Assembly: GCF_040412425.1 (NCBI RefSeq)
Contig: NC_089744.1
Location: forward strand, 41,608,599-41,672,598
From: Macrobrachium rosenbergii
Taxonomy: Eukaryota; Arthropoda; Malacostraca; Decapoda; Palaemonidae
Length of the DNA stretch: 64,000 bases
Direction: 5' to 3'
Below the pieces are notes generated by a model that did not search any database, was not told the origin of the DNA, and saw only the letters and a program-made list of their open reading frames with translations. Positions 1-11,671 of this stretch are shown in pieces; position 1 is the first letter of the stretch, and each line of letters starts with the position of its first letter. A program made the translations under genes and the position numbers.

Positions 1-494
1 TCCAGTTTGCTTTCGGCCGTCATGCGTTGCAGACGTGGTTTCGGATCTCTCTGCCTGACTGTTATTAAGCTCTTATTATCCCGGTGGGATCTTAATGTAC
101 TTTTCTGTATACATTACGTTTGTTTGATATTTAATAGTACAAACCCACGATTTTGTGATAACCTTGCCTAAGCTGTCATTCCCCTGCTCTGTGTCTTGGG
201 TTTGACAGCCAAGGGCGTATTTAGAGGAGCGTAACCGAGTGGTAATGCTTCTCTTCCAGTAGCCCTTTATTTAGATAGTGAAGGCATTCCCCTGTACAAT
301 CAGAAATATTAGATTGGGATTTAATATCTTCGCTCCCCTACATTGATCAGGATGTAAGAGTTCGCTTCCCTTCTTGGGCTCCCGCCCTCTGTGTACAAGG
401 GCATGACTACTTCCTTCCTACTTGTGCTGAGTGTTGTTTTTGCTGCCTGCGCTTAGAGAGTTGTGGGGCAGGTGGGAGGTTACGGGCGTCGTCT

Positions 495-743
495 GTAAGT
501 TCCGTTTCCACGGCGCCCTTGGTGGCCTCCCCTCCGTCCTTTTATCTTCCCATAGGTTCTTCCTTATCTCTCCTTTGGTAGAGATCTCTCTCCTTCGCCC
601 TGTTGCTTGTCATGCGAAGACCGCGAGGGGGTTGGCGGGCAGTCGGATTACCCCTTCTTGGGTACCTCCTCTCACTGCATAGGGCAGTCCCCCTTGTGGC
701 AAGAGGAGTTTCCCTGTCTAATCATCTTTGCATTTTCTTTCAG
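495..743 (+). other. Probable spliceosomal intron in copy A leader
   Basis: A consensus donor GTAAGT at 495-500 is followed by a pyrimidine-rich tract and an acceptor CAG at 741-743. The same donor and acceptor occur at the equivalent place in copy B (7598-7837). The 249-base and 240-base segments differ more from each other than the flanking sequence does, as expected for an intron. No transcript evidence is available. Confidence 0.5.
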
Positions 744-1730
744 GTTGACAGTGAGCATCACAGACACAGCAGTAGTTGGCTGGATATCTCAGGGGATATC
801 TCGCATGAAGGAGTCCCGACGTTCATTTAGTGTTGGGTAATTCTAAGTACTAGCTCCGCACCTGTTTTTACTTTGGAAACTGGGTTTTTCTACACTTTTA
901 GGGCTTCTGATACTGGCGGTGAGTTTGTTTGTTGTCGGCCAACTGTTATTTGCCCCCTAACTCTACTCAACAGTAAAGGGAGACTGTGGGAATTCGGGGT
1001 TTTGGGTGGGGGAGAACACAGAAATGGAGCGGACATCTTTACATTGAGGAGGCGTCCTCTGGAGAGGAAAGACGAGAGGGAGTTATTTGCCAGCAGGAGG
1101 GAGTTAAATGCATTTTGCTGTGTTTAGTGTTGGCATCGGGGGGATGGAATGTCCCTTTGCCATGTTTAGTACTGGCCTGGGGGGTACCCATACGTTAACA
1201 AGTTATTGCACTTGCCGGACAGGATATGAAGCGTTCCAAACAGGTGTACTTGTGCTCTTATCTTGTGAAGATCACTTATGGAAACCCCTTGTTGGATGGA
1301 CTTCAGGGGTTAATTACAGGTTAATTACATTCGTGCGACAAAAATTAAAGGTAAATCCATACTTAGCAACCAAAAAACTGTAGAAAAAGTCAGGTTAGAA
1401 GGAAATCGCCGCCGCAGGGCTACTACTTAGATCTACCTAGTGTTGCTTCGGGATCAACCACAGTACCTGGCTGGATGACATAGTTCCATGTTGGGATCAT
1501 CCCAAATCTGTTCCCGCCGATGTGGATTGATCGCTGTCATTGCTGGCCTTCTTGTATGCTGTGGCAATGCCTCTGGCGTATCTGTGGTTCATCTGCTCCT
1601 GCTGTTCCCTATGTTATGCTCCTGTTAACTCTACGACAGTCTGGGCGGCACTTCATGGTCTCCTGCTGCAGCCATCCTGATCGTTCCTGTCGCTGCTGGT
1701 GACTTGCATGTGACATTCCTGTCCGTTGCA

Positions 1731-2330
1731 GTGGCTCCTGCCTTCCGAACCACTTCTGTAGCTCCTGCATCGGCTGTCCTGATTGTGCCTGCTGCTTCTC
1801 CTGGTGGTCGTGCCCGGACCGCTGCTGTTGTGTTCCTGCCAGCTGCCCTGGAGGTTACGATGTCCGCCATCCTGTAGAAGATGTCGGCATGAAGGTGAAG
1901 GAAGCTGCCGTGTGGAAGTGATGCTCCTGGCCGTTGCAGTAGCTCCTGCCTTCCGAACCACTTCCGTAGCTCCTGCATCGGCTGTCCCGATCATGCCTGC
2001 TGCTTCTCCTGGGGCCGCTTCCATTGTGTTCCTGCCAGCTGCCCTGGAGGTTACAATGTCCACCATCCTGTAGAAGATGTGGCATGAAGGTGAAGGAAGT
2101 CACCCTGTGGAAGTGACTTTCCTGGCCGTTGCAGTAGCTCCTGCCTTCCGAACCACTGCCGTAGCTCCTGCATCGGCTGTCCTGATCATGCCTGCTTCTC
2201 CTGGTGGTTGTGTTCCCGCCTAGCTGCCCTGGAGGTTATAATGTTTCATGTCCACCATCCTGTAGAAGATGTCAGAGTGAAGGTGAAGGAAGTCGCCCTG
2301 TGGAAGTAGCCGCCTCCTTCTTCATCTCAT
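1731..2330 (+). repeat. Tandem repeat of about 200 bp in the gag-like region of copy A
   Basis: A unit of about 195-208 bp occurs three times, with the phrase GTAGCTCCTGCCTTCCGAAC (first copy GTGGCTCC) starting at 1731, 1939 and 2134. Each unit also holds a block reading CATCCTGTAGAAGATGT and a block reading GAAGGTGAAGGAAG. Copy C carries about two units (from 55376) and copy B only one (8219), so the array is variable between copies. Confidence 0.8.
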
Positions 2331-3499
2331 CTTCGATTTCATCTTCTGCTGCGTCTTCCCTTCCTCTACGAGGTCCAAGGAGGTCCTGGGAATCGGACAG
2401 ACCTCTGTCGGCCGAAGGAGAGGAAGGCTGCTTCTTCCCCTTGATGCCCCTCGACGTCTAGGGACTGCCTCTTTCCGAGGAGGCAGTGAGTCTCTCATTG
2501 GCTCTTCCCAACCTTCGGGTTAGGAAACCGATTCGCATGCCCCTGGGTTTGGTGTTTCAGGAGCCGTGGGTGCGCAGACCTCTGTTTGAGATCCCGTTCC
2601 CAGTCCTAGAGGTTCAGCCTCTAAGATGGGCGCTGCTTCGGGCGCTCGTTCATGAGCTGCTCCAGGTGCTCAAGATTCTGTGGAATATCGAGTATCCCGA
2701 TCTGGTCTGGAGAGTACTCTTTCGGGCCCAGTTTGGGAGCAGTGCGAGAGAAGGGCCGAGGCACCCAGGTGTCTCAACTCTTCCTGCCAGCACCAAAAGC
2801 GCTCCCCGAGTGCTTACCAGTGCTTGGTCGGTTTCCCAGTCTGGGGTCTCGATCCTATTCGGTTCAAACACCAGAAGAAGCAGGAAGAGATTCTCTTTGG
2901 AAGTCCTGCGGGACTTCTAAGGGACTGACTCTTCTGGGAGACAAGTTTCTCTCGTTGCCGTTTCCTGCCCGAGGGCGGGAACTGATTTGCATTCTCCTGT
3001 GGGGTCTGGCGATTTGGGGGCCGTGAGAGCTCAGCCTCGAGAGGCCGCGCTCTCGTTGCCAGTCTTAGAAGTCTGCATCTAAGACAGGTTCTGTGCCTGG
3101 CTCTTTCGATCCCTTAGGAAACTGAAAGCAGCCGCTCCCAATTTTTGGGAGTCGTGGGTAGCTCGAATTCTATGAATCATGAGCGCTCTCCTGACGAGAG
3201 GCACAGGATGAGACAAAGTGCTGAGACACCTAGGAGTCTGGGTGTTGAGACGCCAGGTGTCTGGGTGCTGAGACGCCAGGTGTCTCGATACTGCCCGCCA
3301 GCTACTTTGGTTGCTTGGCCAGTATTCATACTTGTGTCTTGAACCTTACGGTTCGAGCATGCAGGATAGCAGATACAGAATTCCCCTTTGAACCTTCTTC
3401 TCGAGGAGCCTCGGCCTCGAAGGAGTTTTGAGTTAGGAAACTAGCAATAGTTCACAGCAGACGAGTTCTACCCTGTCCAGTTCTGATTGTGTTGGCGCG

Positions 3500-3720
3500 A
3501 TCGGCTTGGCTTGGCTCGGCCCCTGGTCGCTCTTGCGAGACTGGCTCGGCTTGGCTCACTTGCCCCACCCAGCCCTTGGTCGCGCTTACGAGATTGGCTT
3601 GACTCGGCTCGCTCGCCCCGCCCAGCCCTTGGTCGCACTTGCGAGACTGGCTTGCTCTGCTTGCTTGCCCCGCCCAGCCCTTGGTCGTGCTTGCGAGACT
3701 GGCTCGGCTTGCCGCATGCC
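3500..3720 (+). repeat. GC-rich tandem repeat, unit about 60 bp
   Basis: About four imperfect units, each containing CCCAGCCCTTGGTCGC (or CCCCTGGTCGC) followed by TTGCGAGACTGGCT and CTCGGCTTGGCTC. A shorter form occurs in copy C at 56800-56945, where it decays into a CTCGG/CTCAG pentamer run. It lies in the gag-like region and explains long open frames there that look unlike real proteins. Confidence 0.8.
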
Positions 3721-4282
3721 TCCAGTCCACCACATACCACCCAGCAGGGTCGCGTCGAATCAGGTTCTTGGCTCTGTTCGGGTGAACTTTTTGCTCTTCC
3801 CTGGGAAGCGCTTTGCCACGGCACAAGCGCTCTTCTTCCCCCGTGTGGCAGTAATCTCCTTCGGTTGATTATCGCTCACGGTCCTCCTCTCCTGCTGGTC
3901 TTACTGGCAGGACTGGCAGGACAGGTAGGGGTACTCTTTCTCCTCACCTGCTCTCTTTTCCTCTCGGTTGTTCCGAGTGGCGCGAGACGGACAGAGAGAG
4001 CTCTTCAGAGTTCGGCTTCCTGGCATGCTTTGGGTGTCGGTCACCTGATTGTCTCGTAGTACAACCAGGTAGCCAAGGACGGTTTCATGGGTCTGTCAAG
4101 GCTCCCTCCAAGGAGAGAGGTACAGGCGTTTCACCTTCGGAAGCAGCGAGGGTCTTCCTCTTCAAGTTGCGATCGCCCTCGTTTTTTGGAGAACTTCGTG
4201 CCGATTCGTCAGCGTGAGGATCTCTGGGACAGGACCGCGACTCCCCCAATGAATAATCTTCATCACTCACAACCTCTGCAGT

Positions 4283-4639
4283 TCGGCCAAAATTCTATAT
4301 TCAATTCAATTTAGTCTCTTTTCCCAAAGTGCTGGTTCCTTTTTGGTAATTCAGTCACTTCTTGAATAACAAAGAGTTTAAATAACACATTTTTGTTTTT
4401 ATGCAAACATATACTTTTGGATGTATGTTTTACAAACTCACTGATTTTGATTTAAGACAAATTTGCTCATAAGCAATTTGTAAGTGAATTTAATGTTCAG
4501 TTGACACAGGGATTGCATCCAGGGTGAGGAGGTATGAGCAGATGGTCGCAGACGATGAACAGACAGTCACAGATGATGACCAGTCAAGTAAACAATGAGT
4601 GTGCACAGTGCAGAATTTAAATACAGTATAGTAAAGTGA
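4283..4639. other. No feature seen between copy A and the stacked 5' ends
   Basis: AT-rich sequence with no convincing coding potential, splice-bounded exon, or similarity to the other repeats of the window. It may be the remaining flank of an older insertion. Confidence 0.4.
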
Positions 4640-4955
4640 AAATTTGTTTGTTCCTTCACAAATACAAACCTTCAGTCTTTACTTATGGGATAATGCTTGC
4701 AAACATGAGCTGGAACAGCCGTTTAACTTTTAACAAGGTGGTTAACACCTCAGTTGTACACATTCACTTTGTCTTTGGCCACCACCAAGTGTAGATGTCT
4801 CCTCTGCCCGACTGACCATTTGACTTACCATCCATTTGTTTTTATTTGTGAGTACAGTACTTGTGATATACTTTATGAGAGTAGTTGTTGGTTTGCTTAT
4901 TACTGATATAATGCAAACCCATGACTTATCTTAGCCTGGGGAGAGGAAACATTGG
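4640..4955 (+). mobile_element. Truncated 5' end of a DIRS-like element (stack member 1)
   Basis: It begins with a TTGTTCCTTCACAAATACAAACC-like terminus and continues with a block on the theme CCGTTTAACTTTTAACAAGGTGG and CACTTTG..TTTGGCC. The same order of blocks occurs at 5113 and 5545 (left end of copy B) and, inverted, at the right ends of copies B and C. Only the terminal repeat and leader remain; the body is missing. Confidence 0.6.
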
Positions 4956-5112
4956 TTTCCTATAAGTAACTTATCAAGTAATTACATAGCTTTAGTTTCA
5001 ACTCGCACAGCAGCTTAAATTTTAAAAATCATGGTAGTGCTTCTGTTGTTTTCGTGCAGGTGACTAGCCCCACCCACTATCAGGGAACAGTAGGAACAAC
5101 AAAGCAGAAGAG
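4956..5112 (+). mobile_element. Fragment of a second 5' terminal repeat type (stack member 2)
   Basis: The stretch from ATAAGTAACTTATCAAG through ATTACATAGCTTTAG, CAGCAGCTTAAA and CCCCACCCAC matches 52982-53140, the left end of element D, at roughly 75-80% by eye. It is therefore a short piece of another DIRS-like terminus, wedged between two copies of the first type. Confidence 0.6.
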
Positions 5113-5544
5113 CTAAATTGTTCCTGCACTATATACAAACCATCAGTCCTTTACATTTAGTGTTACTTTCAGTGGGATCTGGAACATGGCTGTTTAACTT
5201 TAAACAAGGTGATGAAGTACGTAGTTAACTACCGACTAATGGTGGGAGTCCCTCCCACCCAGTCGGTAAACAGTCACTTTGCTTTTGGCCATCATTGAGG
5301 CAGGATGTTTGCTTCTTCTCCTCTCTGCCTGCTGTTTGATTTTGTGTACATTTCTTTGTATTGTTGATATAGTGATATATGATTACAGTATAATGTGTTA
5401 TAATGTATGCAAATACAATGTCTTGAGTTTATGCTTTCAGTGTCTAATATAGTGATTCATACTGATATTGTAAACCTTATGACTTTATTAGCAGATGATG
5501 TGTCAAACTGGTTTTATCGTTCCTAAGGCAATGAGCTCAAACTA
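5113..5544 (+). mobile_element. Truncated 5' end of a DIRS-like element (stack member 3)
   Basis: It opens with TTGTTCCTGCACTATATACA and AACCATCAGTCCTTTACATT, nearly the same as the left end of copy B 430 bases further on. It continues with the leader type of element A/B (CACTTTGCTTTTGGCC, then AT-rich sequence) and ends where copy B begins. No coding remnant is visible. Confidence 0.6.
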
Positions 5545-6097
5545 GTTTTGTTCCGACACAATATACAAACCATCGGTCCTTTACATTAGGAATTACTTTC
5601 GGTGAAGCTGGACACGGCCGTTTAAACTCTTGAACAAGGTGGTTAGGCAGTAACTACCATCAGGTAGGCAGGAATACCCGCCTACCTGGATGCAAACATT
5701 CCAGTTTGCTTTCAGCCGTCATGCGTTGCAGACGTGTTTTCAGATCTCTTTGCTGACTTGTTAAGCTCATTATCATCCCAGAGGAATCTTTCTGTATTTT
5801 TGTGTACTGTATATATTACGTGTGTTTGATATTTATTAATATACAAACCCACGATTTGTGATAGCCTTGCATAAGCTGTCGTTCCTCTGCGTCTGTGTCT
5901 TGGGTTTGATGGCCGAGGCCATATTTAGAGGGCCGTAACCGAGTGGTAATGCTTCTCTTCCAGTAGCCCTTTATTTAGATACTGAAGGCACTCCCCTGTA
6001 CGTTCGATGTTAGATTGGGACGTAATATCTTCGCTCCCCTACATTGCTCGGGAGGTATCAAGTTCGCTCCCCTTCTTGGGCTCCCGCCCTCCGTGTA

Positions 6098-6643
6098 CAC
6101 TCGGCAAGAAAAGTGAGGATACGGTTTTCATTAGATTTCGTTCATTGAATTTCAATTTTTTTCTTACAGAAAACGCATAATTTCGGTAAATTTACTCTAG
6201 AATATGAAAATACAATGCAAATTATATCATATATGTTAAATATGCAAAACTAAAACATTCAGATACTTAAAAACACCATGCATGTCCGAAGTAATCAGAA
6301 TTTCTCAGATGACTTCGTTCATAGAGATCTAAAAGATAGTATGTGGATATCTCGGTGTAGTACTAATCATCAGAACAGCAAAATTTACTCGTTTTCCGTT
6401 ATGAACAGGCCTATTATTGCATCATCATACGAGGTAAAGATAATTTCTTTAATTTTTACACGTTCATGTTTGTATTTCACAGTGTTAAAAGTCAGCTGGA
6501 ATTAATGGCAGTAAATGTTGTGACACCTAGGGTAGGTTGACCAAATCTATTTAAATCCGCAAGAGCGTTCTCTATGATGTGAAGGGCAGCGCGGGAGCTT
6601 CGGGGGGAAAACAAGTAATTGGATGTTTCTTGACGTTGCCATA

Positions 6644-6722
<79 letters not shown>

Positions 6723-6821
6723 GCTAAAACATACTATACAAATATAGTATAGCTCAATCTCTAAAAGAAAAAAATAATGAAATGAGTACCTCTACTGATA
6801 GGCCTAGGCTTACACAACAGC

Positions 6822-6910
<89 letters not shown>

Positions 6911-7005
6911 CATTGCTAAAACATACTTTACAAATACAGTATCGCTCAATCTCTAAACGAAAAAAAATAATGAAATGAGTAGCTCTACAGTACATATAGG
7001 CCTAG

Positions 7006-7096
<91 letters not shown>

Positions 7097-7497
7097 AACA
7101 ATGCATTCGTTCCTTTTCGTTGGACATTGCTCAAATTTAACTCTTGATTTCATTATGGAAATCGCGTTTCCGATTATGCAAGCATTCCGTTCAGTGTGGT
7201 CTCATAAATTCATTTGCGTAAGGTTGCTTGATAAGTTATGTCAAAAAATGTTTATTTTGGTCAGAACTGTTGCTGCAAATTACAACTTGAACGAATACTG
7301 TAAAACTTACTACTGCATTTCAGTATCAATGATTTCAGAATCGTAGAATATGATTGAAAGTTACAAGAGGTCAAGCAAAAAACAAACACAATAAGACAGA
7401 AGCTCCTCCCCTTTCTAAAGTTGCCAGATGTCGCATTATTGAGCAACATATGTCCGAAGATTTAAAAAAACTGTATCCTCACTTTCCTTGCCGAGTG
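6098..7497. mobile_element. Non-autonomous DNA transposon, 1.4 kb, 31-bp inverted repeats
   Basis: Both ends carry a 31-bp terminal inverted repeat starting CACTCGGCAAGAAAAGTGAG at 6098 and its complement ending at 7497, with two differences. It is flanked by TA on both sides (6096-6097 and 7498-7499). Copy A shows the uninterrupted target, with one TA, at the equivalent place (near 400), so the insertion is clean. No transposase is recognisable inside; the interior is dominated by three TC arrays and a duplicated spacer. TA target choice and CAC start suggest a Tc1/mariner-like family, but this is inference. Confidence 0.8.
6644..7091 (+). repeat. Three TC-dinucleotide arrays with a duplicated spacer
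   Basis: Pure TC/CT runs cover about 6644-6718, 6824-6907 and 7009-7091. The two spacers between them (6719-6823 and 6908-7008) are near-identical, each with CCATTGCTAAAACATACT, a CTCAATCTCTAAA block and TAGGCCTAGG. The structure is thus a tandem duplication of spacer plus array. It produces long artificial Arg-Glu and Ser-Leu frames that are not proteins. Confidence 0.95.
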
Positions 7498-7597
7498 TAC
7501 AAGGGCATGACTACTTCCTTCCTACTTGTGCTGAGTGTTGTTTTCACCGCCTGCGCAATGGAGAGTTGTGGGGAAGTGGAGGTTGTGGGTGTTGTCG

Positions 7598-7837
7598 GTA
7601 AGTTTTGCTTCAACGGCGCTCCTGGCAGCCTTCCCCTCTTTCCTTCTTTCTCCCTGTAGGTTCTGCCTTATCCTCCTTTGCCCTCTTCGCTCACTCGTCA
7701 GGTGAAGACCGCGAGGAGGCCGGGGCCTCGGGCGGTCGGGCAACCTCTTCTCAAGGGCCTCCTCTCGCTGCGTAGGGCAGTTCCCCTCAGAGCGAGAGGA
7801 GTCTTCCTCTACTAATCATATTTTCTTTTTCTTCCAG
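7598..7837 (+). other. Probable spliceosomal intron in copy B leader
   Basis: Donor GTAAGT at 7598-7603 and acceptor CTTCCAG ending at 7837, preceded by a T-rich tract. The position and both splice sites match 495-743 of copy A. The upstream sequence has an open frame with ATG at 7509 (hydrophobic, about 30 residues to the donor), which could be a short leader exon. Confidence 0.5.
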
Positions 7838-10800
7838 GTTGACACTGGGCATCGTAGGCACAGCAGTAGTTGGCTGGAGATCTCAGTTGGGATATCTTGC
7901 ATGAAGGAGTCCCAACGTTCATACAGTGTTGATTCAGGATCGACCACAGTACCTGGTTGGAATGGCATGGTTCCACGTTGGGATCGTTCTGACTCTGTTC
8001 CCTCCGATGTAGATCGATCGCTGTCATTGCTGGCCTTCATGTATGCTTGGCACTGCCTCTGGTGTATCTGTGGTCCGTCTGCTCCAGCTGTTTCCTGTAT
8101 TATGCTCATGGTAACTCGGCGATAGTCTCTGGGCAGCTCTTCCTGGTCTCCTGCCGCAGCCTTCCTGATCGTTCCTGTCGCTGCAGGTGACGTTCCTGTG
8201 ACATTCCTGGCCGTTGCGGTAGCTCCTGCCTTCCAAACTGCTTCAGTAGGTCATTCATCGGCTGTCCTGATCTTGCCTGTTGCTTCTCCTGGTGGTTGTG
8301 TCCTTGGCTGCTTCTGCTGTGATCCTGCCTAGCTGCCCTGGAGGTTACGATGCTTCGTGTCCACCATCCTTTAGAAGATGTTGGAGTGAAGGTGAAGGAA
8401 GTCGCCCTGTGGAAGTAGCCGCCGTCTTCTTCAACATATCTTTGATTTCATCTTCTGCTGCCTCTTCCCTTCCTCTCCCAAGGTTCAAGGGGGTCCCGGA
8501 ACCTGATAGACCTCCGTTGGCCAAAGGGAGGAAGGCTGCTTCTTCCCCCTTGATGCCCTTGGAGGCAGTGGGTCTCTCATTGGCTCTTCCCAACCTTCAG
8601 GTTCGGGAACCGATTCCCATACCCCTGGGTTTTGGGTGTGGGAGCCATGGGCACACAGACCTTGGTTTGCACTCCTGTTCCCAGTCCCAGAGATTCCGCC
8701 TCTAAGACAGGTGCTGCTTCAGGCGCTCGTTCGCGAGTCGCCCTGAGTGCTCGAGATTCTGTGGAATATTGAGTATCCCGTTCTGGTCTGGAGAGCACAA
8801 TCCCCACCCCAGTTTGGGAGCAGTGCGAGAGAAAGGGCCAAGGCACCCAGGTATCTCAGCTCTTCCTGCTAGCACTACAAGTGCTCCCTGAGTGCTTGCC
8901 AGTGCTTGGTCGGGTTCCCAGCCTGGTGTCTTTGATCCTGTCGGTTCGAGCACCAGAAGAAGCAGGGAAGAGATTCCCTTTGGAAGTCTTGCGGGACTTC
9001 TAAGGGACTGACTCTCTTTTGGGAGACAAGTTTCTCTCGTTGGCCAAGGGTGGGAACAGATTCACATTTTCCTCTGGGGTCTCGCATTTCGGGGGCCATG
9101 ATAGCGCAGCCTCTGAGGCCGCACTCCTGTTGCCAGTCTTAGAAGTCTGCGTCTAAGACTGGTTCTGTGCCTGGCTCTTTTCGATTTCTTAGGAAACCGA
9201 AAGCAGCCACTCCCAATTTTTGGGAGTCTCGCAGGTCACTCGAATCTATGAATCACAAGCACTTTCCTGGCGAGAGGAACAGGATGAGAGAAAGTGCCTA
9301 GGTGTCTCGGTGCCGAGGTGCTAAGGTGTCTCAATACTGCCCGCCAGCTGCTTCGGTTACTTGGCCACGTTTCATCCTCATGTCTTGAACCTTACGGTTT
9401 GAGCATGCAGGGAACAGACACAGAATTCCCCTTTAAACCTTCTTGAGGGGCCTCGGTCACGAAGGAGTTTAGAGTTCGGGAAATTATTGCTAGTTTACAG
9501 CAGACAAGTTCCACCCTGTCCAGTTCCTATTGTGTTCGTGCAATCAGCTCAGCTCAGCTTGCTCTCCCTGCCCAACCCTTGGTTGCATTCACAAGACTGG
9601 CTTGGCTCGCCTCACCTCTCCCTGCTTGCCTCCCAGTCCACCGCTTACCACCCAGTCTGGATCGTGTTCGTGTGATTGGCTCGGCTCGGCTCTGCTCGGT
9701 TTTTCCTAATCTGGTTCTTGGTGCTGTTCAAGTGAACTTTCTGCTCTTCCTAGGAAAGCTCTTTGCCACAGTACAAGTGCTCTTCTTCCCCCTTGTGGCA
9801 GCACTGTAATCTCCTTCGGTTGACTATCGCTCAAGGTCCACCTCCCTTGCTGGTCTTACTGGCAGGACAGGTAGGGGTACTCTTTCTCCTCACCTGTTCT
9901 CTTTTCCTCTCAGTTGTTCCGAGAGGCGCGAGACGGACAGAGAGAGCTCCAATGAATTTGTCTTTCTTCAGAGTTCAGCTGCCTGGCGTGCTTTGGGTGT
10001 TGGTCCCCCGATTGTCTCGTAGTACAACCAGGTTGCCAAGGAGGGTTTCTTGGGATCTGTCAAGGTCTCCCTCCAAGGAGAAAGGTACAGGAGTTTCACA
10101 CTTCAGAAGCAGTGAGGGTCTTCCTCTTCAAGTTGCAATCGCCCTCGTTTCTTGGAGAACTTCATGCCGGTTTGCCAACGCGAGCATCCCTGGGACAGGA
10201 CTGCAGCTCCCCCAATGAATAATCTTCATCATTTGCAACCCTTGCAGTTCCTGAAGGGGCCAAGAATTTCGAGGGTGCCACGGTCCTTGCTTGGGAGAGC
10301 ATTCTTGATCAGATGAATACTTTTCTTCAGACAAGGAGTTCATTCATGTTGAGACACCAAGCTCCTCCTCTGCCTCGACAGAGTACGAATTCTTCTTGCC
10401 TCGGAGGGTCTTGCCGACTGCAGGTTGTTCTGACTCTGCTTCAACGGGACTGGGTTCTCTCTCTGCTTCTCCTTACTGTGAAGGGTATTCTCTTCCGAAA
10501 TGAGAGGCGGTGATTTTGGAGGACACTTGCTGGTTTCCTCCAGGCAATCTCCTGATGGATCCACAATCCTTCATGTTTAGGCTTTCCCTCTTTGGATACG
10601 ACCATTCCTGGAAAGAACTCTGCCTTCTGGGTACTGGTCCTATCTGGGGGTGGGTCTTCCTATACCAGACTGCAATCTGTGGGCAATTCTGCTGCTAAGA
10701 AGAAGGACTTTGTCCTAATTGGGATATCCGGTTTCGTAAGTCCCCAGTTGGCTCAACCCTTAGGAATGAACCTTTACTTGGTTCTGCCTTTCTCTTTCAG

Positions 10801-10960
10801 AGATTTGCCAGATACTGCGGTAATCAAGGTTCGTACCAGGGCACTGCCTTGTCCTTTGGACAATGGCTAAGACCTTTGGTTCTTAGTCATCTTGGCTCGA
10901 CCTTAAGTTCAAGCCAGCCCCCCTCAACTCCTAAGAAATCCCAGGCTTCTTCCCTTCTGG
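7838..10960 (+). pseudogene. Decayed gag-like region of copy B
   Basis: No full-length frame survives. Short frames with Ser/Pro/Gly-rich, low-complexity composition recur in the order also found in copies A and C, for example the block with TCTCATTGGCTCTTCCCAAC near 8572 (matching 2492 and, as TCTCTTTGGTTCTTCCCAAC, 55960). Near 10800-10930 a frame rich in Gly, Asn, Gln and basic residues resembles the tail of DIRS gag proteins. Family assignment rests on composition, position before RNase H, and the three-copy comparison. The exact protein cannot be reconstructed by eye. Confidence 0.45.
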
Positions 10961-10965
10961 GAAAG

Positions 10966-11470
10966 TCTCCTACTGCAGATGCCTTGATGAAATGATACTT
11001 ACCAAGTCTCTGGAGCTGGCAGCAACATTGCCGAGACCTGGGAATGGATTCCTTCAGGAAAAGTATCTATTTCCCTTGGGTCTTGACAGTTCTTTTCATC
11101 ATACTTCCATCCCGCTTCCTCTCCCATGCTCCCGATTCAGGAAATGCCAGGCCGGCTAGAGCTAATCGTCTTGGGAGGAGGGTGGAAGACAAGAGAGAAA
11201 GAAGTATCAGCTGGGCAGAAGTTCTCCTACTGCAGATGCCTGGATGAAATGATACTTACCAAGTCTCTGGAGCTGGCAGCAACATTGCCGAGACCTGGGA
11301 ATGGATTCCTTCAGGAAAAGTATCTATTTCTTTGGGTCTCGACAGTTCTTTTCAACATACTTCCATCCCGCTTCCTCTCCCATGCTCCTGATTCGGGAAA
11401 TACCAGGCCGGCTAGAGCTAATCGTCTTGGTATCTTGTCATCTTGCAGAAGCTTCCCCATGGTGGAGAAT
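10966..11470 (+). repeat. Tandem duplication of about 257 bp
   Basis: The block starting TCTCCTACTGCAGATGCC at 10966 recurs at 11223, including ATGATACTTACCAAGTCTCT and the downstream CTTCCTCTCCCATGCTCC. Copy C has a single copy at the equivalent place (about 58417), so the duplication is private to copy B. Confidence 0.85.
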
Positions 11471-11671
11471 GAAGTAGGTCTGCATCCGTTCCTTCATCCT
11501 TCTTTCCTCTTTGAAGTATGAGGAAGAGTTAGGCTAATGCTTGATTGAAGGAACCTTCGAATATGCTTGCATATTCTTCTCACATCCTGTGTCTACTTCA
11601 GATTCACCGATCGAGGAATATGCGCACACTTTCACCGATCGAGGAATATGCGCACACTTGTAAGACTTTGT

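Larger units (their letters stand above)
1..4282 (+). mobile_element. RT-less DIRS-like element, copy A (5' part, 3'-truncated)
   Basis: This stretch is collinear with 5701-10250 of copy B and, from about 1645, with 55290-57590 of copy C. Shared landmarks in order are a 5' leader, a short intron (495-743), a Ser/Pro-rich gag-like region with repeats, and the block ending at about 4282. It starts inside the element: the first base matches 5701 of copy B, so roughly 160 bases including the terminal repeat lie before the window. After 4282 the homology to copies B and C stops abruptly, so the 3' half is missing. No reverse transcriptase or recombinase is present. All reading frames are interrupted, so it cannot encode its own mobilisation. 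Assignment to DIRS rests on copies B and C, which retain both ends. Confidence 0.7.

Noticed and set aside
6761..7346. Arg-Glu and Ser-Leu repeat frames
   Set aside because: Translation of TC arrays inside a DNA transposon.
7816..8109. Minus-strand frame of 97 codons in copy B
   Set aside because: Plausible composition, but antisense to the element and to its splice-bounded gag region; the partner in copy A is not open.
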